A stretch of 64,000 nucleotides of DNA from Argopecten irradians (lineage: Eukaryota > Mollusca > Bivalvia > Pectinida > Pectinidae): contig NC_091135.1 of NCBI RefSeq assembly GCF_041381155.1, positions 69,800,418-69,864,417 on the forward strand, in the 5' to 3' direction. A program made the position numbers and the translations under genes. The notes beneath the pieces were generated by a model. It was not told the DNA's origin, did no database searches, and was given only the letters and a program-made list of their open reading frames with translations. Positions within the stretch are counted from its first letter, which is position 1; the number at the start of each line of letters is the position of its first letter. Of this stretch, positions 14,301-28,956 are shown piece after piece.

Positions 14301-17300
14301 GAAAAAAAACACATTATTATATCGACAAGGGTATGGGATAAAACAGAAAAACCTATTATATCATACAGGGTATGGGATTAAAGGAAAAACACTATTATAT
14401 CATTAAGGGATGAGATATCGACAACTGAAAAGGCACCTATTATATCAATAAGGGCTATGGGATATCGGACAACAGAAAACACCTATTATAATCAATAAGG
14501 GTTGGGACTATAAGAAAACAGGATATTCGACAACATAGTAAATCGACAACAGTAAATATATCATATTAATAAGGGTATATGTGATCATCTGGTCAACAGA
14601 AAACACACTCATTATAATCAAATATAGGATTATCGTCACAGGACCTATTATATCTGACAACATACAAAAACCACCATTATTATATCAATAGAGTGTATAT
14701 GGGATATTCGACAACAGAAAACACCTATTATATCAATGGGTAATATCGACAAACAAAAAACACCTATTATAGCATTTATATCGAGTACAACAGAAAAAAC
14801 AACCTATTATATCAATTAAGGTGTTATGGGATATCGACAAACAGACAAACACCTAATATTATATTCAATAAGGTATATGAGATATACGACAACAGAAAAA
14901 CACTCTAATATATATATCAATAAGGGATTATGGGATTATCGACACAGGAAAACACCAAAATTAATAATCAATAAGGGTTTATTATGGGGAATATCGACAA
15001 CAGGGAAAACACCTTATTCATTATCCCATATAGTGGTATGTGATATCGACAACAGGAAAACACCTATTATATCATCAATTAAGAGTATGGGAGTATCTCG
15101 ACACACAGAAAAGACACCTATTAGTATCAAGTTAAGTGGTATGGCGGATAAGTACGGACAACTCAGAAAAACACCTATTATATCAATAAGGGTTTATGTG
15201 ATATCGACAACAGAAAACACCTGTAATATCAAATAGGAGGGTAAAATAGTGGGAAATCGACAACAGGAAAACACCTAATATATAGACAATTAGAGGAGTA
15301 ATGGAGGATATCGACAAACATAAAACACCTTTTATATCAATAAGGGTCATATCGAAAACAGAAAACACCATATTGTATCCAATAAGGGTATCGATATCGA
15401 CAACAGATAATACAGCATATATAATATCAATAAGGGTATGGGATAGTCGACAACGACAGAAAAGCTACCTATTATATCAATTAAGATGTATGGGGATATC
15501 GTCAACAGGAAATACACCTTAATTAGATCAAGTAAACCCCTAAATAACTCAAAAAAAATATCGAAAACATGGTCGGGAACACCTACACCTATTATATCAA
15601 TAAGGGTAATGGGAAATCGACAACAGAAAACACCCTATCTATATCAATAAGGGTAATGGGATATCGACAACAGAAAAAACACCTATTATATCCAATTAAG
15701 GGGCATTGGAAAGTAAACGACAAACATAAAAACAACTCTCTAATTATATCAATAAGGGTTAAATTGAGATGAAATCGACAACTGAGAACACACAAAATAT
15801 ACACAAAAATGAGGTTTATGTGAATATCGACCAACAGAAAACACAAATAATATGCAAAAAAGGAAGTATGTGATAACGACAACAACAAAAACACCAATTA
15901 ATAATCAAATAAGGTTAAATGGGAATAACTGACCAACAGGAACACACCGTATTAATATCAATAAAGGTAAGGGATATCGACCAACAGAATACTCATAATT
16001 CAAACAAAAGGGTATGGCAAATATCGTCCAACAGAACACACCTAATTATATCAATAAGGGGTAGGGATACTCGACCAAACAACAGAAAAACACCTATTAA
16101 AACAATATAAGGAGATGTGGATATCGACAACAGAAAACACTATTAAGATCACTAAAATGTGATGTGGGTATAAACGACAACAGAAACCACCTATTATATC
16201 CATAAAAGTGTTAATAGGAGTATCGACAATCATAAAAAACACCTAATATATCAAATATAGTGATGTGAGGTAAAATCGACAACTGAACACCTATCATATC
16301 CAGTAATGGATGGGAACTCGACAACAGGAAAACACCTATATAAAGTCAATAAAGTGGGAAAGGGAAATCTCGACAGACTCGAAAACAACCAATAATATCC
16401 TGCAAATAAGAGTGATGAGATAATCGGTACAACAGAAACAACCTTATTGATATAACAAAAACGGGGGTAAGGGTATATTTCGACATCCGATGGACACACC
16501 TATATTATAGTCCATTAAGTTAATGGATATATCGACATACAGAAAACACGCTATTATAATACAAAAATGGATAATATGGAAATCTATAATAGAAAAACAC
16601 CTAATTAAAGTCAATAAGTAAAATGGGATATTCGACAACTGCCCAGAGACACACCATTTTTATAATCAAATAAGGGTTATGGGATAATGCGACAGACAGA
16701 AAGACCCCCAATTAAATCAACAAGATGTAAATGGTGATAAGCTCGACACAGAACACACATTATATATATAAAGACTGAAAGGGAAATCCGACAACAAAAA
16801 AACCAAAAATATGAGTATGGCGAAAATCGTGTACAACAGAAAACACCTAGTTGAATCATTAACAGGTATGAGGAAAGTCGACACCGAGGCATACCACCTT
16901 AATAAAATCAATACGATAAGAGGATAACGACAACAGAAAACACCTATTATAATTAAATTATATCAGTAGTAATGTAGTATTGGAGATATCGACAACAGAA
17001 AACACCTATCTTATAGATCAATTAAATGGTATGGGATATAATCGATCAACATGAAACACCTAAATTAATATCAATAAGGATGTGGCGGATTCAACGACAA
17101 CATAACACTCACCTGATTAAATCAATTAGCGGAATGAGGTATATTCGACAGACATGAGAAAACACGCTATTATATCAGGTAAATAGTATGGGGATGATCG
17201 ACAACAGAAAGACACCTATGTATAGGCAATAATGGGCATGGGAATAATCGACAACTAAAAACACGCTATTATCTCAATACTGGTGGCTATGAGATAATAC

Positions 17301-18180
17301 GACAACGCAGAAAACAACGCACTAATCTCAATAACGGGTTATTGTAGTGAGTCGTGACACAGAAATCACTCATTTATATCAATAAGGTATGAATAGTCGA
17401 CAGACAAAACACACCTATTGTAAATCAATAAGGGTAAATGTAATATCGAACAACAGAAACAAACCTATTAAATCAATATGAAGAAATGAGATATCGAATA
17501 GATAGAAAGCAACAAAATAAATCAATTAGGGTATGTGATATCGTAAAACCAACTAGAGAAACATACCCATTGATATCAAAATTAAGGTAAGTGAAAACGA
17601 CAACAGAAAACCCCAAGGTTAGAAGTCAGTAAGAGGAAAGTGTAAATCGATAATAAGAAAACACCTCTTATATCAAAAAAAGGTGTTAAAGTAATAACCG
17701 TACCAACAGAAAACAGACCTAGAAAATTAACAAATAGAGAAATGTGGGCAATCGACAACGAGAAAACTAGCATATTATAATCATAAGGAGTAATTTGTGA
17801 TAACGACAACCGATACACCCCATAAATAACGACTCCCACAGTTGTCCAAGTGGAGAACGAACAACCGAGAAACAACCTATTCTCTTCAAAAATGAGAAGT
17901 ATAATCGCGATAAATAGAAAACACCGTATATATATCAATAAGAGGTGTATGGGAAAACCGACAACCCGGAAAACACCGTATACTATCCTATCAGGGTAAT
18001 GTTATAACGGACAGACCCGAAAACACCTAATTTTAAATCAAAAAATGAGAATGTTAATATCCGACATACAAAATAAAACGTAATATATATAACAATTAAG
18101 AGTAAAATGGAGCTACTCGTACAACAGAAAACAAACACCATTTATATCACTAAGGGGTAAATGGGATATAGCGAATAATA
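11381..18180. repeat. Indel-rich portion of the 44-bp array
   Basis: Nearly every unit has one or more unique insertions, deletions or substitutions, such as doubled bases or extra bases inside GATATCGACAACAG. Neighbouring units do not share these changes, as inherited copies normally would. The return to near-perfect units at 18.18 kb is abrupt. This suggests unpolished long-read consensus. A truly degenerate block is the alternative. Confidence 0.75.
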
Positions 18181-19260
18181 GAAACACCAATTATATCAAT
18201 AAGGGTATGGGATATCGACAACAGAAAACACCTATTATATCAATAAGGGTATGTGATATCGACAACAGAAAACACCTATTATATCAATAAGGGTATGTGA
18301 TATCGACAACAGAAAACACCTATTATATCAATAAGGGTATGTGATATCGACAACAGAAAACACCTATTATATCAATAAGGGTATGTGATATCGACAACAG
18401 AAAACACCTATTATATCAATAAGGGTATGGGATATCGACAACAGAAAACACCTATTATATCAATAAGGGTATGGGATATCGACAACAGAAAACACCTATT
18501 ATATCAATAAGGGTATGGGATATCGACAACAGAAAACACCTATTATATCAATAAGGGTATGGGATATCGACAACAGAAAACACCTATTATATCAATAAGG
18601 GTGATGGGATATCGACAACTGAAAACACCTATTATATCAATAATAAAGGTGATATGTGATATCGACAACAGAAAAACACCTTATATCAATGAAGAGTTAT
18701 GGGATATCGACAAACAGAAAAACACCTATTATATCAATAAGGGTATGTGATATCGACTAACAACAGAAAACACCTATTATATCAATAAGGGTATGTGATA
18801 TCGACAACAGAAAACACCTATTATATCAATAAGGGTATGTGATATCGACAACAGAAAACACCTATTATATCAATAAGGGTATGGTGATATCGACAACAGA
18901 AAACACCTATTATATCAATAAGGGTATGTGATCAATACAGAAAACACCTATTACTATCAATAAGGGTATGTGGATATCGACAACAGAAAACACCTATTAT
19001 ATCAATAAAGGGTATGGTGATATCGACAACAGAAAACACCTATTATATCAATAAGGGTATGTGATATCGACAACAGAAAACACCTATTATATCAATAAGG
19101 GTATGTGATATCGACAACAGAAAACACCTATTATATCAATAAGGGTATGTGATATCGACAACAGAAAACACCTATTATATCAATAAGAGTATGTGATATC
19201 GACAACAGAAACACCTATTATATCAATAAGGTATGTGATATCGACAACAGAAATACCTAT

Positions 19261-22200
19261 GATTATTGATATCAATAAACTGTGATATCGACAACAGAAA
19301 AACACCTATTATATTCAATAAGGGTTGGGATATCAAAACAGTACTTGTAAATAAGAGTATGGGATTATCATCACTCTAATAAGGGTACTATAGATATCGA
19401 CAACAGAAAACACCTATTATATCAATAAGGATGTATGTGATATCGACAACAGAAAAACACCTATTTATATCAGAGTATGTGATTCGACAACAGCTAAACA
19501 CCTATTATATCAATAAGGGTATGATTATCGACAACAGAAAACACCTATTATATCAAATAAGGGTATGTGATATCGACAACAAAACTACCTATTTATATCA
19601 ATAAGGTACTATGTGATATCGACAACATGAAACACCTATTATATAAGGTATCTTTGATATCGACAACAGAAAACACCTATTATATCAATTAGGGTATGTG
19701 ATATCGACAACAGAAAACACCTATTAATATCAATAAGGGTATGGTGATATCGACAACAGAAAACAACCTATTAAGATATCAATAAGGGTATGTGATATCG
19801 ACCCAACAGAAAACTAATATATATATCAATAAGTATGTGATATCGACAACAGAAATCACCTATTATATCAATAAACTTGTGATTACCCGACAACAGAAAA
19901 CATCCATATTAATCAAAGTCAAAGTAAGTGTATATCGAAACAGAAAACACCTATTTATGGTAAAGGGAATGTCGATAACACACAGATAAAAACACCTATT
20001 AGAATCACCTATTAGAGGGTATTGGATTATCGACAAACAGAAAACACCTATTATATCAATAAGGGTATGTGATATCGACAACAGAAAACACCTATTATAT
20101 CAATAAGGGTATGTGATATCGACAACAGAAAACACCTATTATATCAATAAGGGTATGGGATATCGACAACAGAAAACACCTATTATATCAATAAGGGTAT
20201 GTGATATCGACAACAGAAAACACCTATTATATCAATAAGGGTATGGGATATCGACAACATAACTACCTCTAATTCAGTAAAAATTACACTAACTACACTC
20301 TATATATCAATAAACTTTGATTATGTGATATCGACAGTACAGTAAAAACTGCTAAACACCTATTAATCAATAAGGGTACTTGTGATATCGACAACAGAAA
20401 ACCTCTATTATATCAATAAGGGTTGAGATTATCGACAACAAAAAACACCTATTATATCAATAAGGGTATTTATCGACAACAGAAAACACCTGCTATATAT
20501 ATAATGATAGGGTATGGGATATCGACAACTAAAAATTGATATCTAGGGGTTATTGTGATTCGACTGTCTAAGTTACCAATCATAATAATAAGTATATTTT
20601 AACAACCACTCATATATCAACAATAAGGGTAAATGAGATACATGTAAAACGCTAACTATCTATAAATAAGGGTGTTGTTATTTTCAATAAGGGTATTGAT
20701 ATCGACAACAGAAAACACCTATTATATCAATAAGGGTATGTGATATCGACAACAGAATAACCTATATATATAATAAGGGTATAATATCTTGACAACAAAA
20801 ACCACCCGTAAAAACACCTCTAAATTATAGATATTTACAACAGAAAACACCTATTATATCAATAAGGGTAATGGATATCGACAACAGAAAACACCTATTA
20901 TATTCTCCAATAAAAAGTATATGGGATATCGACAACAGAAAACACTCTATTAGATCAATAAGGTATGTAAATACTCGTGACATACTTAGAATGACAGAAC
21001 ACCTATTATATATCAATAAGGGTATGTGATATCGACAACAGAATAAACATACCTCTAATATCAAGTATGGATATCGACAACAGAAAACACCTATTATACA
21101 ATCAATAAGGTATGTGATTATCGACAACAGACACAAAAACACCTATTATATCAATAAGGGTATTGATATCGACAACAGAAACAAACTACCTATTATATAT
21201 CGACAACAAAATAATTGTGATTATGTACCTTATCGACAACACTTGTGAAACACCTATTAAATATCAATAAGGATATGTATTCGACAACAGAAAACCCTAT
21301 TTATATCAATTAGAAGGCATATGGTGATTATCGATAAACAGAATAACACCTACCTATATATATCAATTAAGGGTATGGGATATCGACAACACGGAAACAC
21401 TCTAAGACCTATTTATATAAAAGACCTATAACAATAATGTTTAGATATCGATACAACAGAAAACACCTATTAATCAATTAGGGATGTAGTATAATTTAAA
21501 CTAAACACCTATCTTGGGGATAACAGACAAAACACCTATTATATCTAATAAGGGTATGGGATATCGTGAAAACAACTATATTAGAGATATGAGATATCGA
21601 CAACATGATCAAAACACCTATTATATCGCCAACAAAAACACCTATCTAATATCAATAAGGTATGGTGATATCGACAACAGAAAACACACCTATTATATCC
21701 AATAAGGATTTGGGTATTTCGTGAATAACAGAAAACACCTATTATAACAGTTATAGAAAGAGAAAAAAGCGACAACAGAAAACACCTATTATATCATTAA
21801 GGGGTTATGGGAAATATCGACAGACAAAAGAAAACACATATTATATCAAAAATGCAATGGTGATAATCGACTAAGTACAGAAAACACCTAGGTAATATCA
21901 ATAAGAGTAAAAAGGTGATATCGACAAACGAGAAATGTCACATATTATATCAATAAGGGTATGGGATATAGCGGACGACGAGAAAACACCGTTAATAACG
22001 ATAAATGTAAATGTGTGATATTCGACAACAGATCAACCACCTATTATCTCTGTAAGTGGTATGTATATCGACAAAAGAAAAACAAACCTGTTAAAAATCA
22101 ATTAAGGGTATAGGGATATCAGACAACAGAAAACAACTTATTCAATGAATTAGATATGGGATGAGATCCTCGACAACAGAAAAACACATATTGTATCAAT

Positions 22201-25200
22201 AGAATAGTATGGGATATCGACAAACAGAAAACACCGCTCGTTCTTTTTACGAAAATATCTAATAAGGGATTGAATACTCGCCAACAGACTAAACACCTAA
22301 TATAATCAGTAAGAGGATGTGATATCGATAACAAGTAAAATCACTCATTTTAAAACAATAAGGGCGTATGAGTTATCGACAACAGACAAACACCTATATA
22401 TAATCAAGTAGGGTATATAGGATAGTATCTGACAACAAGAAAACAGATTTTATTATAGACAATTAGAGTGATGAGACAATCGACAACGCAGAAAAACACC
22501 TATTATATCAACAGTAAGATAAATGGATATATCGACAAAAATGAATAACACTTGATTGTGATTCAGATAAGGTCAAAATGGGGATAACGCACAAGAAAAA
22601 ACACCTACGTATATCAATAAGTGGTTAGTGTGATGAACGCAAGACAGAAAGAAAACACATATTATATTCAATAAGGGTATAGGGATAACTGACAACAGAG
22701 TAAAACCTATTAGATCAATAGAAGGGTATGTGATTTATCGACCAACAGAAAAACACCTATTATAAACAAAAAGGTGGAATGGGATATCGACAAGACAAAA
22801 AACACCTATAAAATCAATAAGTGAATGGAGATTATCGTGACAACAAACAACCTATAATATCAATACAGTTTATGAGATATCGACATCAGAACACACCTTA
22901 TAATATATCAAAAAGGATATGGGATCGCGACAAACAAGAAAACATCTAGTAGATATCAATTAGAGTATGAGATATCGACAACAGGAACAGACACTAATAT
23001 ATCAGTAAGAGTATGATTAATATCGACACCAAATAAACCATTATAATATAAAGGGTATGTGAAATCGGACCACGAGAAACACCTATCAGTCAATAATGGA
23101 TGAGATAACGAGACAATGCGAAAACACCCAAATATATCAATAAGCCCCCCCCGATATCGACCTCAAAAACCCCTCCGCCGGTCAATAAGTTCAATGGAAA
23201 ATCGAGAACAAAAACACCCTTAAGTTATAGTCCATCAAGGGTATGTCGACCACTCGACTAAGATAAGACTCCTATTATATCAAAAAGGGATATCGGGATT
23301 ATAGACAAATAAAAAACTACTAAAATAATATCAATCAAAAGTGTACTGTGAGATCGACAACAGGGAAAACACATATTATAATGAATAAAAGAGGTATGGG
23401 GGGGACGGATAATCGAGCACAAAAAAACAACCTATTAAATAGTCAATAAAGGGTATGAGATCACGACAAACAGGAGAAAACTACCAAATAAAATTCATAA
23501 TAGTTGATGTTGAAAACTGACAACAGAAAGAACACTATTTATCTTTCAAATTAGGGAATGTGTATAAATCGATAACAGAAACACTCCTATTTATATCAAT
23601 AAAGGTATATGGAATCGACAACAAGAAAAAACAAACCTATTTATATCAAAAGATTATGGGAAATATATCGACCAACATAAAACACCTTATTTAAATCAAT
23701 ACGGGGATAGGGAAATCGACAACAGAAACACCATTATATCAATCAATAAGTTATGAGATATCGACATGACAAAAAACACCTATTATTTCCAATGAAGGGA
23801 TGTGTGGTTATCGACAACAGAGTACACCTATTATACTAAGTGATTACCTGATATCGACAACAGACCTAGTATGATTGGTAATATAACATGCAATAAGATG
23901 TAATGGGATTCGAATAATCGACAACTAATCATTTACACAGATAAGGGTATGGGATATCGGACAGATCAGAAAATTACCTATTAGATCAATAGAAGGGTAT
24001 GGGATATCGACAACAGAAAACGACCGTATCATATCAATAATGGAATGGGATTATCGACAACAGAAAAACGACCTATTATAACTAAATAAGGGTATGGGAT
24101 AAAACCGACAACATAAAGGTCACCTATAATATCCAACTAAGCCGGTCATGGACGATCCCCCCCACCCCCAGCACCAGACAGAAACCACCTATTATATCAA
24201 TTAGGATGTATGTGGATATCGACAACAAAAAAACACCTATTATGCTCCACATTCACCTGAGTTGAGATATGCGACGTGACAGATAAGCACCTATTTGATA
24301 ACCAATAAAGGGAAATGAGATATCGACAGACCAGACACACGATAATTATATCAATTAGAGTTTGAGATATCGGACAACAAATAAACCATATATTATATCA
24401 AATAAGGGTATGGGATCCCTGACAACACGGAAACACAAACTGGATATCAATAAGGGGTGGATGAGATATCACGAACAACAGAAAACCACCTAAATCTATA
24501 TAATAAGGGTATGGGATGTAGTCTGACAACAGAAAAACACCTGATATATTATCAATAAGGGGTGGGTTATCACGTACATACGAGAAGAAACACCTATTTA
24601 AATCAATAAGGTAAAATGGGAATACCGACATGACAGTAAAACACCTATTATAACAAGTAGGGTATTGAGGATATCGCGACGCAAACAGAGAACGCACCTA
24701 TGTATATCCCAATTATTAGTATCGTTGGTATCGATCAACACGAGAAAGACACCTATTTTTATCAATTAGAGTATGGATGTCGACAACAGAAAACAGCACA
24801 GAATACTCAATTAATAAAATGAGATATAGTGACTAATTTTGTGACAACAGAAAGACACCTATTATATCAATTAGAGTTTGATGGATATCGCGCATCAGAA
24901 TACACATATGATATCATCTAAGGGTATCGAGAATCGAAACAGAAAACACCTATATATATCAATAAGGTTATGTTATGTGAGTCGGACTAACAGGAAACAA
25001 CACCATCTATAATCGCAATAAGGGTTGTTTATGGTATATCGAACAACAGAAAACACACCTTGTATATCCAATTAAGAGTTATGAGATATCGACAAAAAGA
25101 ACAACACTCCTAATATAACAATAGTGGGTATGAGCAATATCGACAACAGATAGTAAACACGTATTATATCGCAATAAGGCATGAGATTATCGACAACAGA

Positions 25201-27085
25201 AAACACCTATTATATATCAATTAGGGAGTATGATAATTATCGTCAAACTATAAAAACACCAATTAAATATCAGGTAAGGGTTGGAGGTAATCGTACAAAC
25301 AAGAGACAACACCTAGTTATATGAATTAGAGTATGAGATATCGACAACAGAAAGACACATATTATATCGATAAAGGGGTATAGGGATATCGACATCCGAA
25401 ACTTCTTTCAATTATGCAATTGAGTTATGGAGATATCGAGAAAGACGGTAGAATGTGATCAACCTATTTATATCAATAATGGTTTAATGTGATATTCGAC
25501 AACAGAAAACCACCTGAATGAAACTCATCAATTAGAAAATGGGAAATCGGACATACTAGAAAAACACCTATAATATCACAATGGTATGTGATTTTAATAA
25601 TCGACAAAACAGAAAACTAGCCGTATTTATAATCAATAAAGGGTTATGTGAGATATCGACAACCAGAAATAGACACCTAATAATATCAATTAGAGTATGT
25701 GATAATCGACAACAGAAACAACTACCTATTATAACAAGTACGGTGAAAAGGTAATAATCGGACGTGGAACAGAAAACACCTTGTTAACATCAAATAGGGT
25801 AATAAGATATCGACAACAAAAAAACACCTATTATATCAATAAGGGTTAGGGGATATCGACAACAAAAACACCCCCTTTACTTTATATCAATAAGGTTATT
25901 TGGAAATCGACAATACCAGAAAAAGCATCCTATTATAAACATTCAGGGTTAAGGGTTATCGACAACATAAAAAAAAAACAACCTATTATTCTGAATAAGG
26001 GTCATGAGATAACTGACAAGAAAGAAACATCTAAATATATCAATAAGGGTAATTGGATATTCGACAAGACGCAGAAAAGCACCCTATTATATCTATACGG
26101 GTAGATGGGATCACGACTACAGAGAAACAACCTTAAATTATAATCTGATTAGGGTAAGGGATAGCTGACAACAGATAAACGTACCCTAATATATCATTAA
26201 GGGTGAGGGAGTATCGACAACAGAAAACACCTGATTATATCAATAAGGGTGTGAGAAAGATTCGACCAACAGAAAACAATCTATTAATATCAATAAGGGG
26301 TATGAGGATGTGATCGGGCAATAGAAATACAGTATTATATCATATAAGGGGTGGATTTCGACACAGCTAAAGACTCTATTATATCAACTTACAGAGTATG
26401 GAGAGTATCGACAACGAAAGCACTATTATATCAATAAGGGTATGGGATATCGCGACAACAGAAATTCACTAATTTATTCAATAAGGAGTATGGGAGATCG
26501 AAACAGAAACCCTGATGATATCAATAAGGATGTGTGGTTATCGACAACAGAGAAACGCCTTATATATTATCAATTAGTGATGTGTGAATCTGAGCAACAG
26601 AAAGACACATAGTTATATGAAATAAGGGTATGGAGATATCGACAGAACAACACTTTATATATTGAAAGTATGGGATTCACTTAAGAACACCTACCCTGAT
26701 ATCAATATAGTACAACATAAAACACCAATTATCAAGGGTAGTATTGAATCTGACTAACAGAAAACACCTATGTGATATCAATATAGGGTTTGTGGGATAT
26801 CGACAACAGAAAAACACCTATTAGTATCAATAAGGGTATGTGATACATATCCAACATAAAACACCTATTAATCAATAGGGTATTTGTAATATCGATCTCT
26901 AATAGAAAACACCTATATATCAATGCTAGAGTGGTATGTGATATGACATAACAGAAACACCTATTATATCAATAAGGGTATGTGATATCGATAAATAGAA
27001 ACACCTATTGGCTGAGTTGTTATGGGATACGACGACTAACAGAAAACACCTATTATATCAATAAGGGATGTGGGATATGGGGATA
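19261..27085. repeat. Second indel-rich portion of the 44-bp array, with foreign words
   Basis: It resembles the 11.4-18.2 kb block. A few clean units occur at 20.04-20.25 kb. Near 19.88 and 20.26 kb, 13-base words identical to parts of the 35-bp unit of intron 11 appear (ACTTGTGATTACC; TAACTACCTCTAA). C-rich anomalies occur near 23145 and 24155. Confidence 0.7.
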
Positions 27086-27540
27086 ATGTGCTATATCAAC
27101 TAATGGGATTAGACAACGGGATACCTTGATTATACTAAATGTTACTATTACGACCTCTCATGAACTTTTTGCATTGAGTATTGTATTCTTATTGTTGTGC
27201 AACTTCAAGATATTTGTCTTGCTAAAGCATTAGTCAATCAATACTTTGTAGTAAAAGGTACTTAATTAATATATGGTAAATTACATTGTTTTGTAAATAC
27301 ACGTTATAAGCTAACACGATTTTATCTGAAATTGTTTCTGTGGGGATTAGCGCATTACGAAGTAATTATTTTATACTTTATTTTATAAAACAGCGCTACG
27401 AGAACACGATCACAACATGTCTATGAAATGCACTATGATATGGTACGTGTGATGAATCCTTTTCAAAACTCAGAATTATGTACTTGAAAAAGGTTACCAC
27501 TGGATTTAAATTCATATCATGAGTATGGTGTGCTCCGTGA
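27086..27540. other. Sequence between the 44-bp array and exon 14 remnant
   Basis: Array words fade out by about 27.1 kb. The missing KHD exon (after K-G-D-V-Y-S-F-G) was sought here on the minus strand. Only an unconvincing IVTEHTILMI stretch next to the exon 14 remnant was seen. Confidence 0.4.
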
Positions 27541-27651
27541 CTATGCACTGATACCAAGATCCTACACGTCTCCCTTTTCTGGTCACTATGGGTTGAGATT
27601 GTGTTCAGTTCTGATTGACGTCCTGTCTAAGCAGTTCTGGAGCAGTACAGT
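27541..27651 (-). pseudogene. Receptor guanylate cyclase exon 14 remnant: KHD C-lobe, frame-broken
   Basis: The frame reads CTAPELLRQDVNQN and then TGA. It matches the family's W-T-A-P-E-L-L-R with the tryptophan changed to cysteine. Further on in a different frame is EKGDV, stop, DLGIS, corresponding to K-G-D-V-Y-S-F-G-I. So at least one frameshift and two stops interrupt it. Exon ends are not certain. The next expected piece (I-I-L-x-E-I and onward) was not found between here and exon 15, which begins inside I-I-x-R-V. The 44-bp array starts about 450 bp downstream. Confidence 0.55.
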
Positions 27652-28135
27652 AAGCTTAGGGTATGTTAAATGAAAACATATATTCTAAATCTATCCATGT
27701 AAATTAACAGTTAAACTAAATGTCGTAATCTTTTAATGGTCTTGTAACTAAGACTTCCATCTTCGATTCCTTTTATACGTATAACTTATTCAATCCTGCA
27801 AGCTTAACTACCTTTTCTTATAAATACATACTGTAAGACCACTCGCGTGCGGATTTGTTTCCGCGAAAAGTTACTCTCCGATATAATAATTAACATCCAC
27901 ATCACTGATACTGATAAGATTACAATGTAATAAGCCATGTTGTTGTTGTTTTTTTTTTAAATCCGCGAATGTTAATCTCCAGGAACTCGCTTTTAAATTG
28001 AAATCGCGAAATTTATTAGCCGCGCGAAAATCGGTTTATGTACAGCATTTGGTAAGGCCTCACATTAGAGACAGAATCTTCTGATCCGTATCATTCAAAC
28101 ATACAAGATGAAATGTAAACCAATAAAGGACTCAC

Positions 28136-28310
28136 TGTAGTAGTTGATGTCCTCTGTTTTACAGCAGGTCGTCGCTCTTCGAGTATATTACGGGCGATTA
28201 CCAAACTCAGTCAGCTACAGCATAAATCGCTTGTCAATCAACAGTTCGTTCAGACTGCACACACGGCCGTGGTATTTCAAGGGCACTTTTCTCAATATAC
28301 TGGGCATACC
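28136..28310 (-). pseudogene. Receptor guanylate cyclase exon 13: KHD catalytic-loop region with in-frame stops
   Basis: The acceptor TGTTATTTAG and a likely donor TACTACA|GTGAGT give 175 nt, phase 0 to 1. An alternative, weaker donor lies at 28201. The frame reads GMPSILRKVPLKYHGRVCSL, then LIDKRFML, a TAG where the family has lysine, LTEFG, and a TAA shortly after. The aligned family features are Y-H-G-R-L-x-S-x-N-C, V-D-x-R, L-K-x-T-D-F-G. Spacing after G-M and before L-I-D is longer than expected, which suggests small insertions too. Confidence 0.68.
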
Positions 28311-28313
28311 CTA

Positions 28314-28834
28314 AATAACACAGACAATAAAACAAAAGTTTACAGAAACATTACATAATTTTATCGCGGCCAGAAACAAAATGAAAGGGAATTTAGTCAT
28401 GTATTTACCCATTTTACTATAGCATAAGACAAAGGTGATAGTCTAATAAACACTTTCTATATATAGTATCGGTCAAGTAAGACAAGGCTGATACAAAAAC
28501 ATAAAAACAAATTAATATTATACAAACAACCAAGACTAGGTCATTAGATCAAGGTGCTTCAGAAGAATAAGCGTCTCCCTGCCTTCATCAAATATGTAAT
28601 CTAATTATTGGACTCCAGTTCATTAACAGTAATAATTATCTCACAAATGTGATATTTACGATACAGGTTAAATATTTTACAGTACAGTATTTCCTATTGT
28701 CTTCACAACACGGACATAAATATCTGAAATACACGTGAAAATGAACATCTTGTGACCGACAATTCAAGTGATTGACACGATACCATAAGGTGTCCCCTGA
28801 GATAAACTCATAAAATTACAAAGAAAATATTTAC
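28314..28834. other. Intron 12, no recognised feature
   Basis: The intron between exons 12 and 13 is AT-rich and shows no tandem repeat or coding pattern. Confidence 0.5.
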
Positions 28835-28913
28835 CTTCACGATATCCAGGATTAATGAAATCCCTTTGAAAGTCCTAGTCGAGGTTGATTGTCATCGATT
28901 TTCTATATATATC
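28835..28913 (-). pseudogene. Receptor guanylate cyclase exon 12: KHD, one-base insertion
   Basis: The acceptor TTTCTTTAG and the donor GTGAAG|GTAAAT bound 79 nt; phase-0 neighbours require a multiple of three. The frame starts DIYRKSMTINLD and hits TAG where the family has the tryptophan of L-D-W. In another frame the exon ends LILDIVK, exactly what should precede G-M in exon 13. One extra A in the tryptophan codon (TAGG instead of TGG) explains both the stop and the one-base excess. I cannot tell a real mutation from a consensus error. Confidence 0.72.
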
Positions 28914-28956
28914 CTAAAGAAAATCCAATTTAACAGAAGTAAGAGTAATTACATAT

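Larger units (their letters stand above)
5470..27085. repeat. Giant minisatellite, 44-bp unit, about 21.6 kb
   Basis: The unit contains GATATCGACAACAG, ACACCTATTATATC and AATAAGGGTATG. One position is G, T or A in different copies (TATGGGAT, TATGTGAT, TATGAGAT). About 5.47-11.38 and 18.2-19.25 kb are nearly perfect. About 11.4-18.2 and 19.3-27.1 kb keep the same period but contain many small indels that differ from unit to unit. The array lies in the intron between KHD exons 14 and 15. Short open frames across it are by-products. Confidence 0.97.

Noticed and set aside
5470..27085. CRISPR-like regular repeats
   Set aside because: Units are head-to-tail with no unique spacers, in eukaryotic intronic DNA. 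This is a minisatellite.
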